Origin: CAWIXB01 sp963839955
GTDB lineage: Bacteria > Actinomycetota > Actinomycetes > JACCUZ01
Assembly (NCBI GenBank): GCA_963839955.1
Contig: CAWIXB010000001.1
Span: 496,001-560,000 of the forward strand
Length of the DNA: 64,000 bases
Direction of reading: 5' to 3'
In this document: piece by piece, positions 14,755 through 23,011 of the stretch
Position numbering within the stretch: the stretch's first letter is position 1
Layout: each line of letters begins with the position of its first letter
Translations under genes and position numbers: made by a program
The notes under the pieces: generated by a model
Databases searched by the model: none
Seen by the model: the letters and a program-made list of their open reading frames with translations, nothing else
Told to the model about the DNA's origin: nothing

Positions 14755-17433
14755 CTACGTGGACGCGGCGTCGACTGCCAGGGAGCTGAAGACGTTGATC
14801 GCCGACTGCGTCCTGTTGTGGGACGTGCTGAAGATGCCTCCGTCCTGCTTCGCGGTCGCTCCGGGAAGCGTCACCGATGGGCCGAACGTCACGTAGTTCA
14901 CGCCGTCGTAGGAGTACGACGCCGCGTACCGGTCACCCGTTCTGGTCAGGGCGACCCACAGCGGCCGGAACGTGTTGACGTTCGCGCCGGCACTCCTGTC
15001 GACGTGTCCGTCGCCGTCGCCGTCCCACTGGAACACGACGCCGTTGCGGCCGGTCACGGCGACGATCCCGTAGCCGGGCGAGGCACCGGGTTTGGTCATG
15101 TCGTTGCGGACCATCACCCCGCTCTTGGCCCAGCCGTCCGAGTCGTTCAGCGAGTTCACCTGCGCCGAGACCTTGGTGCCCGGCCGCACCGCCCCGCGGC
15201 GATAGATCGCACCGAACTCGTCATCGCGCTGGCCGCCAGCGCCCCACACGTCACTGCCCGCGGCGGCGATCCCGAGATCCTCATGGGACTGCCCGAAGTA
15301 CGAGCTCGCGGCCGACGCTGCCGTGACCTTCAAGTGTGGTGCGACACGCGAGTCCCGTGGGCAGGCGGTGAAGCCGAACAGGTTCGCGTTGAGCCTCGTC
15401 CGGTACTCGGGTGCAACACCGGAGCTGCAGATGACCTCCCGGGCGCCGTCCGGCCAAGCCGTCCCGTTGACGCGTACGTTGTCGATCAGCCGGTTCCGGT
15501 GCGCCTCCGCATTGGGGGTCTGCGTCGCGCCGGAGTTGTACCAGTTGCCTTGCAGCAGGTTGTCGCTGGTGTTGTTCCTCATGCTGTAGGCGTTGGTGAA
15601 GGTCCACACCCCTGCGCCCTGGAGCACGTTCTGCCGGTACGTCGTGTACCGGGTGCCCTCGTCGAGGTAGAGGGCGACGCCGGAAATGTTGTACAGGTAG
15701 TTGCGCTCCACCACGGTGCCCGGGCTGGCGGACAGGTTGTAGACCGAGCCACCGTCGGCGAATTGCGCCTTGGTGTGGTGGACCAGGTTGCCGGACACCA
15801 GGTTGTCCTTGAGCGTGGTGGGCGTCGTGTACCGCGGGTGCCAGTTGTAGTAGCCGCGGTCGAGGTAGTCGTCCGAGCCGCCCGCGTCGTTGGTGCCCCA
15901 CCCGTAGCCGGTGTCGATGCCGTCGTACGGCACGTTGGCCACCTCGTTGTGCACGATCTGCACGTTGGTCGCGTAGGTGCTCAGGATCCCGCCGTTGTCC
16001 TTGTAGTCCACGGAGACCCGGTTGACGGTGTTGTCCCTGATGAAGATGTCCTTGTTGGTCATCCGTACGTCGCTCGGGTGATGAGCGTCCTCAAGCACGC
16101 CGCCCACCGCGACGCCGTGACCGGCGTCCTCGGTGAACACGTTGCCGACGACCTTGATGTCCGAGGCACCGAGACCCACACCGGTGAGCGTCGCGTTGAC
16201 GTCGTTGCCGATGCCGAGAGCGGTCGACCCGAGGTTGCGGAAGGTGTTGCGGCTGAACGAGATGTCGCTTGCAGCCGAGACCTGCACGGCAGCCGGTTCC
16301 TGGTACCACGTGTCGTACCTGGCCCGCTCGAACATCTCACAGCCGCGGGAGCAGCTGGTGAACGCGTCGTCGGGCCGGTAGGCGAGGTCGCCTTTGATGT
16401 AGAAGCCGTTCTGCTGGTTGGCGTACCCGGAGGTCGAGGGCTCCAGCCACGATGTCCCGGTGAACTCGATCCCGCTGAAGGACAGCCCCGACACCGGCTT
16501 GTCGTAAGTTCCACCGACGCTCACGAGGGTCTCGAGCCGAGGCAGCTCGACATCGAGGCGGTTCGGGTCAACCCCGTCGGCGGGCTTGTAGTAGACCTTG
16601 CCGGCCGTCGGGTCGAGGTACCACTCTCCGGCGTCGTCCAGGAAGCTGCGCGAGTTCTCCAGGTACCACGTCGGTCCGGCGAGGAACGAGCGCTGGACGG
16701 TGTCCCAGCCCCAGGTGTTGTTGTCCCAGGCCGGCTGGGCCATGGTGATCAGCGTCGGGCTGATGCTCTCGACCGGGGAATAACGGTCGGTGAAGTCGCC
16801 GAGCGACCGGAACTCGATCCGCTGCTGGTCGGGCAGGTCCGCGAGGGAGGCCAGGTCAGGGTTCTCGATCTCGAGGCCGGTCGGTGTCACCGTGACGTCG
16901 TCGTTCGGCAGCCGCATCGCCGCCCGGGGCGCGATGACCCCGTTGACGTACAGCTGTCTCGAGTCCACACCGGTGGGCGTGTCGGCCATGTAGACGTTGG
17001 CGTCGGCGTCGTGGATGGTCCAGCCCGTGACCGGGCTGGCGCCCGAGATGACCGGCTCGGCCCGCGGGGCGGCCCGCCACGACACTGTGTGGCCGTCGCG
17101 GCCGCCGTCCTGCGCGCGGAACTCGAGCGGGTCGGAGACGCGGTAGACGCCGTCGGCCAGCTCGACGGTGACGTCGCCCTTGCCCTTGGCGTTCTCGGCA
17201 CGGACCACCTTCTGGGCCCGGTCGAGGCTGCACGGCCGGCGCACGTCACAGCTGCCGGCGTCGCGGCCCTGCGGCGCTACGTGAAAGATCCGGGCCTTGT
17301 CCGGCGGCGGCGCCGCGGAGGCGGGGACCGGGACGAGCATCGACGCGAGCAGTGTCACCGCGCCCACGGAGGCCAGCCCCAGAACCGTCTCACCCCGCTT
17401 TCCGGGTGAGTACTCCCGTGTGCGTGACGTCAT
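14755..17433 (-). CDS. Secreted right-handed parallel beta-helix protein, probable polysaccharide-active enzyme (GH141-like)
   Basis: 892 residues. Signal peptide (...VLGLASVGAVTLLASMLVPV, cleavage near ASA-AP). Then a start typical of beta-helix glycosidases: DGVYRVSDPLEFRAQDGG, PVISGASPVTGWT, RQLYVNGVIAPRAAMR. The middle has parallel beta-helix coils rich in Asn ladders (e.g. IKVVGNVFTEDAGHGVAVGG, NVQIVHNEVANVPYDGIDTG). The last ~170 residues form a jelly-roll-like domain (GWAKSGVMVRNDM, SYSYDGVNYVTFG). The N-terminal pattern resembles GH141-type enzymes (alpha-L-fucosidase or xylanase); alternatives are pectate-lyase-like or GH110. The neighbouring sugar-acid genes and a shared operator site upstream suggest it supplies their substrate. 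Confidence 0.7.
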   Translation of the reverse strand: MTSRTREYSPGKRGETVLGLASVGAVTLLASMLVPVPASAAPPPDKARIFHVAPQGRDAGSCDVRRPCSLDRAQKVVRAENAKGKGDVTVELADGVYRVSDPLEFRAQDGGRDGHTVSWRAAPRAEPVISGASPVTGWTIHDADANVYMADTPTGVDSRQLYVNGVIAPRAAMRLPNDDVTVTPTGLEIENPDLASLADLPDQQRIEFRSLGDFTDRYSPVESISPTLITMAQPAWDNNTWGWDTVQRSFLAGPTWYLENSRSFLDDAGEWYLDPTAGKVYYKPADGVDPNRLDVELPRLETLVSVGGTYDKPVSGLSFSGIEFTGTSWLEPSTSGYANQQNGFYIKGDLAYRPDDAFTSCSRGCEMFERARYDTWYQEPAAVQVSAASDISFSRNTFRNLGSTALGIGNDVNATLTGVGLGASDIKVVGNVFTEDAGHGVAVGGVLEDAHHPSDVRMTNKDIFIRDNTVNRVSVDYKDNGGILSTYATNVQIVHNEVANVPYDGIDTGYGWGTNDAGGSDDYLDRGYYNWHPRYTTPTTLKDNLVSGNLVHHTKAQFADGGSVYNLSASPGTVVERNYLYNISGVALYLDEGTRYTTYRQNVLQGAGVWTFTNAYSMRNNTSDNLLQGNWYNSGATQTPNAEAHRNRLIDNVRVNGTAWPDGAREVICSSGVAPEYRTRLNANLFGFTACPRDSRVAPHLKVTAASAASSYFGQSHEDLGIAAAGSDVWGAGGQRDDEFGAIYRRGAVRPGTKVSAQVNSLNDSDGWAKSGVMVRNDMTKPGASPGYGIVAVTGRNGVVFQWDGDGDGHVDRSAGANVNTFRPLWVALTRTGDRYAASYSYDGVNYVTFGPSVTLPGATAKQDGGIFSTSHNRTQSAINVFSSLAVDAAST

Positions 17434-17493
17434 GTCTGATCGCTTTCGTGAGAGCCGAAGGGGGCGCAGCCCCGCTGACGCGACTCAGATAAG

Positions 17494-17508
17494 CATACGT
17501 ATGACGTT
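17494..17508. promoter_or_regulatory. Operator-like site 1 of the sugar-acid island
   Basis: CATACGTATGACGTT lies 61 bases upstream of the beta-helix start; its first ten bases (CATACGTATG) are a perfect palindrome. It matches 13 of 15 bases of the complement of the site at 21547-21561 in front of the ABC transporter. The GntR/FCD regulator gene between them is the obvious candidate binder. The pairing is inference; the sequence match is direct. Confidence 0.5.
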
Positions 17509-17558
17509 CTAACAAGAGGTGGTTCCGCCCGGAATGGGCCTTTCGCACGCGTGGGACG

Positions 17559-18356
17559 TCAGCGGTCGCGCTTCGTGCCGCGGTGGTCCGCGGGGCGGCG
17601 ACGCTTCCAGGCGTCGGTGATGTGCGTGCGCATCGCTTCCTCGGCCGCATCCGGGTCGCCGGCGTCGATTGCGCCGAAGATCCGCTCATGCTCCACCAGC
17701 GTCACTTCATGGAGCGACTGCGGAACCACTACGCCGTGGTACCGCGAGCTCTGCCGTGCCTTCTCGAACAGCACTCGGGTGATGCTCTCGGCGAGCCGGT
17801 TTCCCGAGACCGCCATGACGGTCTCGTGGAACGCCACGTCGGCGGCGTTGAACTCGGGGGTGTCGTGGACCGAGGAGCGCATCCTGTCGAGCGCGGCCCG
17901 GAGCACGTCGTTTTCGACGGGCGTGCGCACGCGTGCCGTCTCACCCGCCATCGCGGCTTCCAGCCTGGCCCTGACGACGGTCAGCTCGTCGAGCACGCCC
18001 AGGGTCTCGTCGTGCGCGATGAGAGCACTCAGGACGACGCGGTCCATCATGTTCCAGGCGCGGGTCGGCTGCACGACCGTTCCGCGGCCCTGTCCGACCG
18101 TCACCAGGCCCTTCTCCTCGAGGCGCTTGACGGACTCCCGGAGCACCGTGCGGCTGACGCCGAACTGCTGACTTAGGGGGAGCTCCGGAGGCAGGGAGTC
18201 GCCGGGGGGGATCTCGCCCGACACGATGACGTTGACCAACGCCTCGACGACCGCGACGCCCAGTCGCTGCGCCGGCACGCGGTCGGGGATGGACAGGATC
18301 CGGGGCATCCCTCTGCCCGGGCTGGCCCCGCTCGTCATGGGCAGCAGTATAGGCAT
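17559..18356 (-). CDS. GntR-family regulator, FadR/FCD subgroup
   Basis: 265 residues. N-terminal winged helix with LPPELPLSQQFGVSRTVLRE and the wing KRLEEKGLVTVGQGRGTVV, then an all-helical FCD effector domain of ~150 residues. FCD metal/effector residues are visible: AADVAFHETVM (Asp/His), VEHERIFGAID (His) and THITDAW (His). FCD regulators commonly sense sugar acids and repress catabolic operons. ATG 18356 is used; a second ATG at 18338 is possible, and neither has a good Shine-Dalgarno. It is divergent from the enolase-superfamily gene and sits centrally in the island, so it likely controls the flanking sites. Confidence 0.85.
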   Translation of the reverse strand: MPILLPMTSGASPGRGMPRILSIPDRVPAQRLGVAVVEALVNVIVSGEIPPGDSLPPELPLSQQFGVSRTVLRESVKRLEEKGLVTVGQGRGTVVQPTRAWNMMDRVVLSALIAHDETLGVLDELTVVRARLEAAMAGETARVRTPVENDVLRAALDRMRSSVHDTPEFNAADVAFHETVMAVSGNRLAESITRVLFEKARQSSRYHGVVVPQSLHEVTLVEHERIFGAIDAGDPDAAEEAMRTHITDAWKRRRPADHRGTKRDR

Positions 18357-18375
18357 CGGTCATCGAACCTAGGAG

Positions 18376-18390
18376 GTGTGATGTATGTTG
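18376..18390. promoter_or_regulatory. Weaker operator-like site in the GntR / enolase divergent promoter
   Basis: GTGTGATGTATGTTG contains the ATGTATG half of the site at 21547-21561 and lies between the divergent GntR and enolase starts. The GACGT half of the other two sites is not conserved here, so this is a weaker candidate. Confidence 0.25.
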
Positions 18391-18475
18391 TTTCCAGACG
18401 TCATCATCGACCGTGCCGGACGTCGTCAACGACCGCGACTGCGTCGGGCGAGCGGCCGAAGGACTAGGGACACCT

Positions 18476-19648
18476 ATGAAGATCAGCGGACTGCGCACCC
18501 TGACCAGCCTCCAGGACTGGGGGAGGCCGGTGGGCGACGTCAACGGAGTCATCCGGGACGGCGTCACCGAGGTGCCCCTCCTGGTCGTCGAGACGGACGG
18601 AGGCCTCGAGGGGGTAGGGATCGGCTCGCACGCCGACGTGGAGCGGCTCTTCCCGGCGATCGAGGGGCAGGACCCCCGTGCCACCGGCGCGCTGTACGAC
18701 AGGATGCTCGCGCACGTGTTCAAGAGCGGGCACAGCGGTGCGACGTTCGGCGGCGTCGGCGCTCTGGACATGGCCCTGTGGGACCTCAAGGCCAAGATGG
18801 CGGAGGAGCCCCTGTGGCGGACTCTCGGCGCTGCGGACCGCTTCGTGCCCGGCTACGCGTCGGCGCTGGAGATCGCGATCGAGGACGACCGCCTCGAGGA
18901 TCTCTACGCCGGGTGGGTCGCCCGTGGCTTCACCAGCGTCAAGCTCAAGGGTGGACGTGACCTCGCGCGGGACCTGGCGCGGCTCACCATTGCCCGGGAC
19001 ATCTTCAGCGCGAACACGCCCCGGCCGGCCCTGATGCTGGACGCCAACGAGTCGTGGAACCGCAAGCAGGCCATCCGGCACATCGCCGCGCTCGAAGAGG
19101 AGATCGACCTCGTCTGGGTCGAGGAGCCGCTGCGCCGTTGGGACGCCGAGGGCATGGCGATGATCAGTCGGTCGGTGCGCGCGGCCGTGGCCACGGGGGA
19201 GAACCTCACGGGTCTCGAGCAGTTCAAGCCGCTTCTCGACGCCGGGGCGGTCGACATCGTCCAGACGGGCAGCATGTGGGGCATCACCAACTTCCTCCGC
19301 GTCGCCACCGTGGCCCACAGCCGCGACCTGCCGGTCAGCCCCGTCGGTTCCGCGGCGAGCCCCGTCTGGCACGCCGCAGCGGCGGTCCCGAACCACCTCG
19401 CCCTCGAGCTGCAGGATCTCGGGTCGCCGATCGGCGTGAGCACGGCCCACGAGATCGTCGACGGCGGCGTCGTCCTGAGCGAGGATCCCGGGCACGGCCT
19501 GTCGCTCGACGAGGCGCTGATAGCGCAAACCCACGTGGACCAGGGCTGGGCGTCGTCCGCGGGTCCCCACGTGCGGCCCCCTCGGGCCGGGCTGAGCCTC
19601 GTGTCCGACGAGCCGGTACGCGGACGCCTTACCGAGGCGGGTCCATGA
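18476..19648 (+). CDS. Enolase-superfamily (mandelate racemase/muconate lactonizing) protein, sugar-acid dehydratase-like
   Basis: 390 residues from ATG 18476. An N-terminal capping domain (TEVPLLVVETDGGLEGVGIG) precedes a modified TIM barrel. Active-site landmarks: Lys156-x-Lys158 in SVKLKGG, metal ligands Asp189 (LMLDANESW), Glu216/217 (VWVEEPL) and Glu242 (ATGENL), and Glu311 (HLALEL). The canonical His-Asp dyad of the mandelate racemase group is absent: Gln263 and Val290 (PVSPVGS) occupy the expected positions. The KxK half remains, so proton abstraction is still possible. Context (KduD-like SDR, dehydrogenase, FCD regulator, sugar ABC transporter) points to sugar-acid dehydration, but the exact reaction is unknown. 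Confidence 0.8.
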   Translation: MKISGLRTLTSLQDWGRPVGDVNGVIRDGVTEVPLLVVETDGGLEGVGIGSHADVERLFPAIEGQDPRATGALYDRMLAHVFKSGHSGATFGGVGALDMALWDLKAKMAEEPLWRTLGAADRFVPGYASALEIAIEDDRLEDLYAGWVARGFTSVKLKGGRDLARDLARLTIARDIFSANTPRPALMLDANESWNRKQAIRHIAALEEEIDLVWVEEPLRRWDAEGMAMISRSVRAAVATGENLTGLEQFKPLLDAGAVDIVQTGSMWGITNFLRVATVAHSRDLPVSPVGSAASPVWHAAAAVPNHLALELQDLGSPIGVSTAHEIVDGGVVLSEDPGHGLSLDEALIAQTHVDQGWASSAGPHVRPPRAGLSLVSDEPVRGRLTEAGP

Positions 19649-19676
19649 GCGCTGCGGCACCCCCGCACGGGCACCG

Positions 19677-20435
19677 TCAGCGCCCCAGCCAGCCTCCGTC
19701 GACGGGCAGAACGACCCCGTGCACATAGTCCGAAGCCGGCGACGCGAGGAAGACCGCCGCCCCTCCGATGTCTGACCCGTGGCCCCAACGGCCGGCGGGA
19801 ATGCGTCCGAGGATCGCGCTCGAGCGCGCCGGGTCGGCACGCAGGGCGGCGGTGTTGTCGGTGTCGATGTAGCCCGGCGCGATGGCGTTGACGTTGACCT
19901 CTCGCGCGGCCCACTCGTTCGCCAGGGCCTTGGTCAGCCCCGCGACACCTGACTTCGACGTCGTGTAGGCCGCGACGTTGATGCCTCCCTGGAAGCTGAG
20001 CAGGCTGGCGGTGAAGATCACCTTCCCGCTGCCGCGCTCGAGCATCGGACGGGCGACGAGCCGGGTGAGCACGAACTGGCTCGACAGGTTCACTTCGAGC
20101 ACCCGGTCCCAGCTGTGCAGCGGGTGATCCGCTGCCGGAGAACGCTCGATGGTCCCCGCGTTGTTGACCAGGATGTCCGGTGCGCGTGAGGCCAGCTCCT
20201 CGCCGAGCCCCTGAACGGCTCCCCGGTCGGCGAAGTCGACCGCGCGTGCCTCGAAGCTGCGACCGTGCTGCCTCACCGTCTGCTCGACGGCACTGCCGCT
20301 GGACGGCAGGGTCGCACTGACACCGAGGATGTCTGCGCCGGCCCGCGCCAGCGACTCGGCTATCGCGAAGCCGATCCCGCGGCTGGCCCCGGTGACGACG
20401 GCCAGGCGTCCGGTGAGGTCGAACGGGTTGCTCAT
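19677..20435 (-). CDS. kduD: SDR oxidoreductase, KduD-like (2-dehydro-3-deoxy-D-gluconate 5-dehydrogenase)
   Basis: 252 residues, classical SDR: cofactor loop TGASRGIG (15-22), NNAG (91-94), catalytic Ser144, Tyr157 and Lys161 in VAAYTTSKSG. Beyond the general fold it carries KduD-specific stretches: SLLSFQGGINV, KALANEWAAREVNVNAIAPG, DTDNTAALRAD and RIPAGRWGHG. KduD interconverts 5-keto-4-deoxyuronate isomerisation product and 2-keto-3-deoxygluconate in uronate/pectin breakdown. With the dehydratase-like enolase this fits a keto-deoxy sugar-acid route; a related keto-deoxy acid (for example from fuconate) is the alternative. ATG 20435 overlaps the upstream dehydrogenase stop (ATGA). Confidence 0.8.
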   Translation of the reverse strand: MSNPFDLTGRLAVVTGASRGIGFAIAESLARAGADILGVSATLPSSGSAVEQTVRQHGRSFEARAVDFADRGAVQGLGEELASRAPDILVNNAGTIERSPAADHPLHSWDRVLEVNLSSQFVLTRLVARPMLERGSGKVIFTASLLSFQGGINVAAYTTSKSGVAGLTKALANEWAAREVNVNAIAPGYIDTDNTAALRADPARSSAILGRIPAGRWGHGSDIGGAAVFLASPASDYVHGVVLPVDGGWLGR

Positions 20436-21474
20436 GCCGGGACCTCGTCCACCCGACCCGCCTGCACGTCGACCAGGATCTTCATCGCGCGCCCGCCCTG
20501 CAGCTCGTCGAGGGCCGCGCCGACCTGCCCGAGGGGGGCCACGCGAGTGATGAGGGCATCGGCCGGGACCGCACCGCTCGCCACCAGGTCCACCGCGGTC
20601 TCGAAGTCATGGCGCTCGTACACGCGGGCGCCCACGACCGTGAGCTCCCGCCAGAAGACCCGATGCAGGTTCACCGGCCGTGGTTGCGCATGGATGGCCA
20701 CGACCACGACCGTGCCGCGCACCTTCGCCAGGGATGTGGACAGGGCCACCGCCGCTGCCGCGCCGGACACCTCGAACACCACGTCGGCACCGGCGGCCCG
20801 GGTCCACTCCTCGACCCACGCCACCAGGTCGGTCGCGGCCGGGTCCGGAGCCAGGACCCCGAGCCTCTCAACCATGGCGCGGCGTCTGTCGTCGGGCTCG
20901 ACCACGGCGACCTCGGCTCCGTGTCGGCTCGCCACCCCGGCGATGAGCGTGCCGATCGGTCCGCCGCCAAGCACGACCACCCTGTCCCCGGCGCAGACGC
21001 CACCGCGCCGGACGTCGTGCACGGCGACCGCCACCGGCTCGATGAGCGCGCGTGCCGGAGGTCGATGCCTGAGGGGAGCCGGACCAGCGTCGAGGCCGGC
21101 ACGTTCCACAGCGCCTGCAGGGCGCCGGGTGAGTCGATGCCGACGAAGATGAGGTTCTGGCAGACGTGGGTGTTGCCGGCGAGGCAGGCCGGGCATGTCT
21201 CGTCCCACTGCAGCGGCATCACCGTGACGCCTTCGCCCGGCGACCACCCGGTCACGCCCTCTCCCACCGCCGCGACCGTCCCGCTCATCTCGTGGCCGAA
21301 CACCAGGGGTGTGGTCACCCGGGTGTCCATGTCGCCGTGCGCCAAGTGCAGGTCGGTGCCGCAGAGCCCCACGTAGGCCACGCGCACCTGGACCTCGCCG
21401 GGCGAGGGGGCCGCGGCTGGCGCCGTCTCGACCAGGTCCACTCTTCGGTTGCCTAGGTACGCAGCACTGAGCAC
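20432..21474 (-). pseudogene. Zinc-dependent alcohol/polyol dehydrogenase with an apparent single-base frameshift
   Basis: The N-terminal half (YVGLCGTDLHLAHGDMD, FGHEMSGTVAAVGEGV, CPACLAGNTHVCQN) carries the catalytic Cys/His-Glu and the structural zinc cysteines of medium-chain dehydrogenases. The C-terminal half (ALIEPVAVAVHDVRRGG, VVLGGGPIGTLIAG, the NAD glycine motif) continues in a different frame. The switch is in GCGCGC near 21044-21054; one extra base would restore a normal ~347-residue protein reading DLRHA-ALIEPVAV. GTG 21474 is the favoured start, because GGAGAAG lies just upstream; ATG 21540 would put the start beside the operator. Either a true inactivation or a sequencing error in a GC repeat. 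Likely oxidises a sugar or sugar-acid hydroxyl. Confidence 0.8.
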
Positions 21475-21546
21475 GGCTTCTCCATCGACGGGGTCGGGTC
21501 GGGGATCGGTGACGATCTGGGCGGCAGAGTACCCCGCCATTGATCA

Positions 21547-21561
21547 AACGTCACATGTATG
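21547..21561. promoter_or_regulatory. Operator-like site 2 in the dehydrogenase / ABC transporter divergent promoter
   Basis: AACGTCACATGTATG reads on the other strand as CATACATGTGACGTT, 13/15 identical to site 1 at 17494-17508. It is flanked by TGATC and GATC[A/T]-type ends. It lies between the divergent dehydrogenase and solute-binding protein genes and could control both. Confidence 0.5.
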
Positions 21562-21631
21562 ATCTACTGCCGTCGCCACGTTCCGCCTGAGACGTGCTTC
21601 GCATGTTCTCCGAGGAAGAAGGACACGACAG

Positions 21632-23011
21632 ATGACCAGACTGCGCCGTCGTGCCGGGCTGACCAGGTCCCGGCGGCTCACAGTGGTGACGGCGGTCGCG
21701 GCGACGCTCGTCACCCTCACCGCCTGCTCCGCCGGCGTCCCGGACAAGAGCGGCGACGAGAGCTCGGACTCGCCGTTCGGCTTCGACACGGAGAAGCAGG
21801 ACCCCAAGGCTCCCATCACCGTCTGGGTCGACGCCTCCCGCGAGCCGGCGGCACAGGCGTTCGTCAAGGCGCACCCTGACGTGAAGATCAAGATCGAGAC
21901 CTACGACGGTGGCGCGGACGGCTCCGGTTCGTTCCAGACGAAGGTCGAAGCCTTCAACCAGGCAGGCCGTGGCTGGCCCGACGTGGTCTTCTCCACCCAG
22001 AACAACGACGCCGCGTGGGCGAGCCAGGGCAGCGAGCCGTTCGCCGCACCGCTCGACAAGGGCTACCTGGACACATCGTTCCTCGACGGGTTCACTCCGG
22101 GCGCTCTCGCGCCAGTGACCGTCGATGAGACCCTTTACGGCCTGCGCAACGACCTCGCGCCCACGGTCACCTGGTACGACCAGAGCCTCATGGAGAAGTT
22201 CGGGTACACGGTGCCGACCACATGGGAGGAGTACGAAGCCCTCGGGAAAAAGGTCGCCAGCGAGCACCCTGGCTACATCGTCGGTGACATCGGCGACAGC
22301 TTCGCCGAGGAGGTCTACTTCTGGGGAGCCAAGGCGCCCATCAACACGGTGCAGGGAACCGACACCTTCAGCTCCGACACGTCCGACCCGAGGTCGGTGA
22401 AGATGGCGAAGATGCTCGACAACCTCCTCGAGGCGGGGGTTCTGGCTCAGGACAGCGTGTTCAGCCCGGACTTCGTGCAGAAGTACACCGGCAAGGTGCT
22501 CATGATGCCCGGTCCGGTTTGGTACTCGGGGGCGCTGTTCGCCAACAAGGACTCTCTCAACGCCAAGCCGGGGACGATCGCCGCGGGTCCGCCACTCGGC
22601 TGGAAGGGCGAGGAGGCCGTGGCCGGCAACGTCGGCGGCGGCACCTGGTTCGTCTCGCGCCACTCCGCCAATCTCGAAGCTGCGAAAGCGGTCGTCGAGT
22701 TCGTGACGAGCGACGACCGGTACCAGGTCGACCTGGCGCCAGGGCTGCCCGCCTACGCGTCCGCGGCCGACAAGTGGCTGGCCAACCAGGAGAAGCAGGG
22801 CTTCTTCACCGGTGACTTCGCCCAGGCTGTCTCGGCCGCGGCCTCCCAGATCTGGGATGGCTGGGGCTACCCCCGGTTCAGCCAGGAGGCTGTCTGGGCG
22901 AAGACCGTGACGCCGAAGCTCGCCGCGGGCAAGAGCCTCACATCGCTCCTGCCCACCTGGGAGAAGGCGATCAAGAACGAGGCTGAGGTAAACGGCTACA
23001 CGGTCGAGTGA
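21632..23011 (+). CDS. Sugar ABC transporter solute-binding lipoprotein (CUT1 family)
   Basis: 459 residues. Lipoprotein signal with basic N-terminus and lipobox VTLTAC (Cys32), so it should be anchored outside the membrane. The mature part is a family 1 extracellular solute-binding protein: ITVWVDASREPAAQAF, WPDVVFSTQNNDAAW, GLRNDLAPTVTWYDQSLMEKFGYTVPTTWEEYEALG (the conserved YxxxLxxxxG PPxTWxE block) and WIWDGWGYPRF-like C-terminus. CUT1 proteins bind oligosaccharides or sugar derivatives. ATG 21632. Its TGA overlaps the next gene start (TGATG). The ligand is probably released from the polysaccharide attacked by the beta-helix protein. Confidence 0.88.
   Translation: MTRLRRRAGLTRSRRLTVVTAVAATLVTLTACSAGVPDKSGDESSDSPFGFDTEKQDPKAPITVWVDASREPAAQAFVKAHPDVKIKIETYDGGADGSGSFQTKVEAFNQAGRGWPDVVFSTQNNDAAWASQGSEPFAAPLDKGYLDTSFLDGFTPGALAPVTVDETLYGLRNDLAPTVTWYDQSLMEKFGYTVPTTWEEYEALGKKVASEHPGYIVGDIGDSFAEEVYFWGAKAPINTVQGTDTFSSDTSDPRSVKMAKMLDNLLEAGVLAQDSVFSPDFVQKYTGKVLMMPGPVWYSGALFANKDSLNAKPGTIAAGPPLGWKGEEAVAGNVGGGTWFVSRHSANLEAAKAVVEFVTSDDRYQVDLAPGLPAYASAADKWLANQEKQGFFTGDFAQAVSAAASQIWDGWGYPRFSQEAVWAKTVTPKLAAGKSLTSLLPTWEKAIKNEAEVNGYTVE

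Noticed and set aside
14818..17409. An 863-codon plus-strand frame opposite the beta-helix gene
   Set aside because: Antisense of a clear secreted enzyme with signal peptide; no domain or start context of its own.
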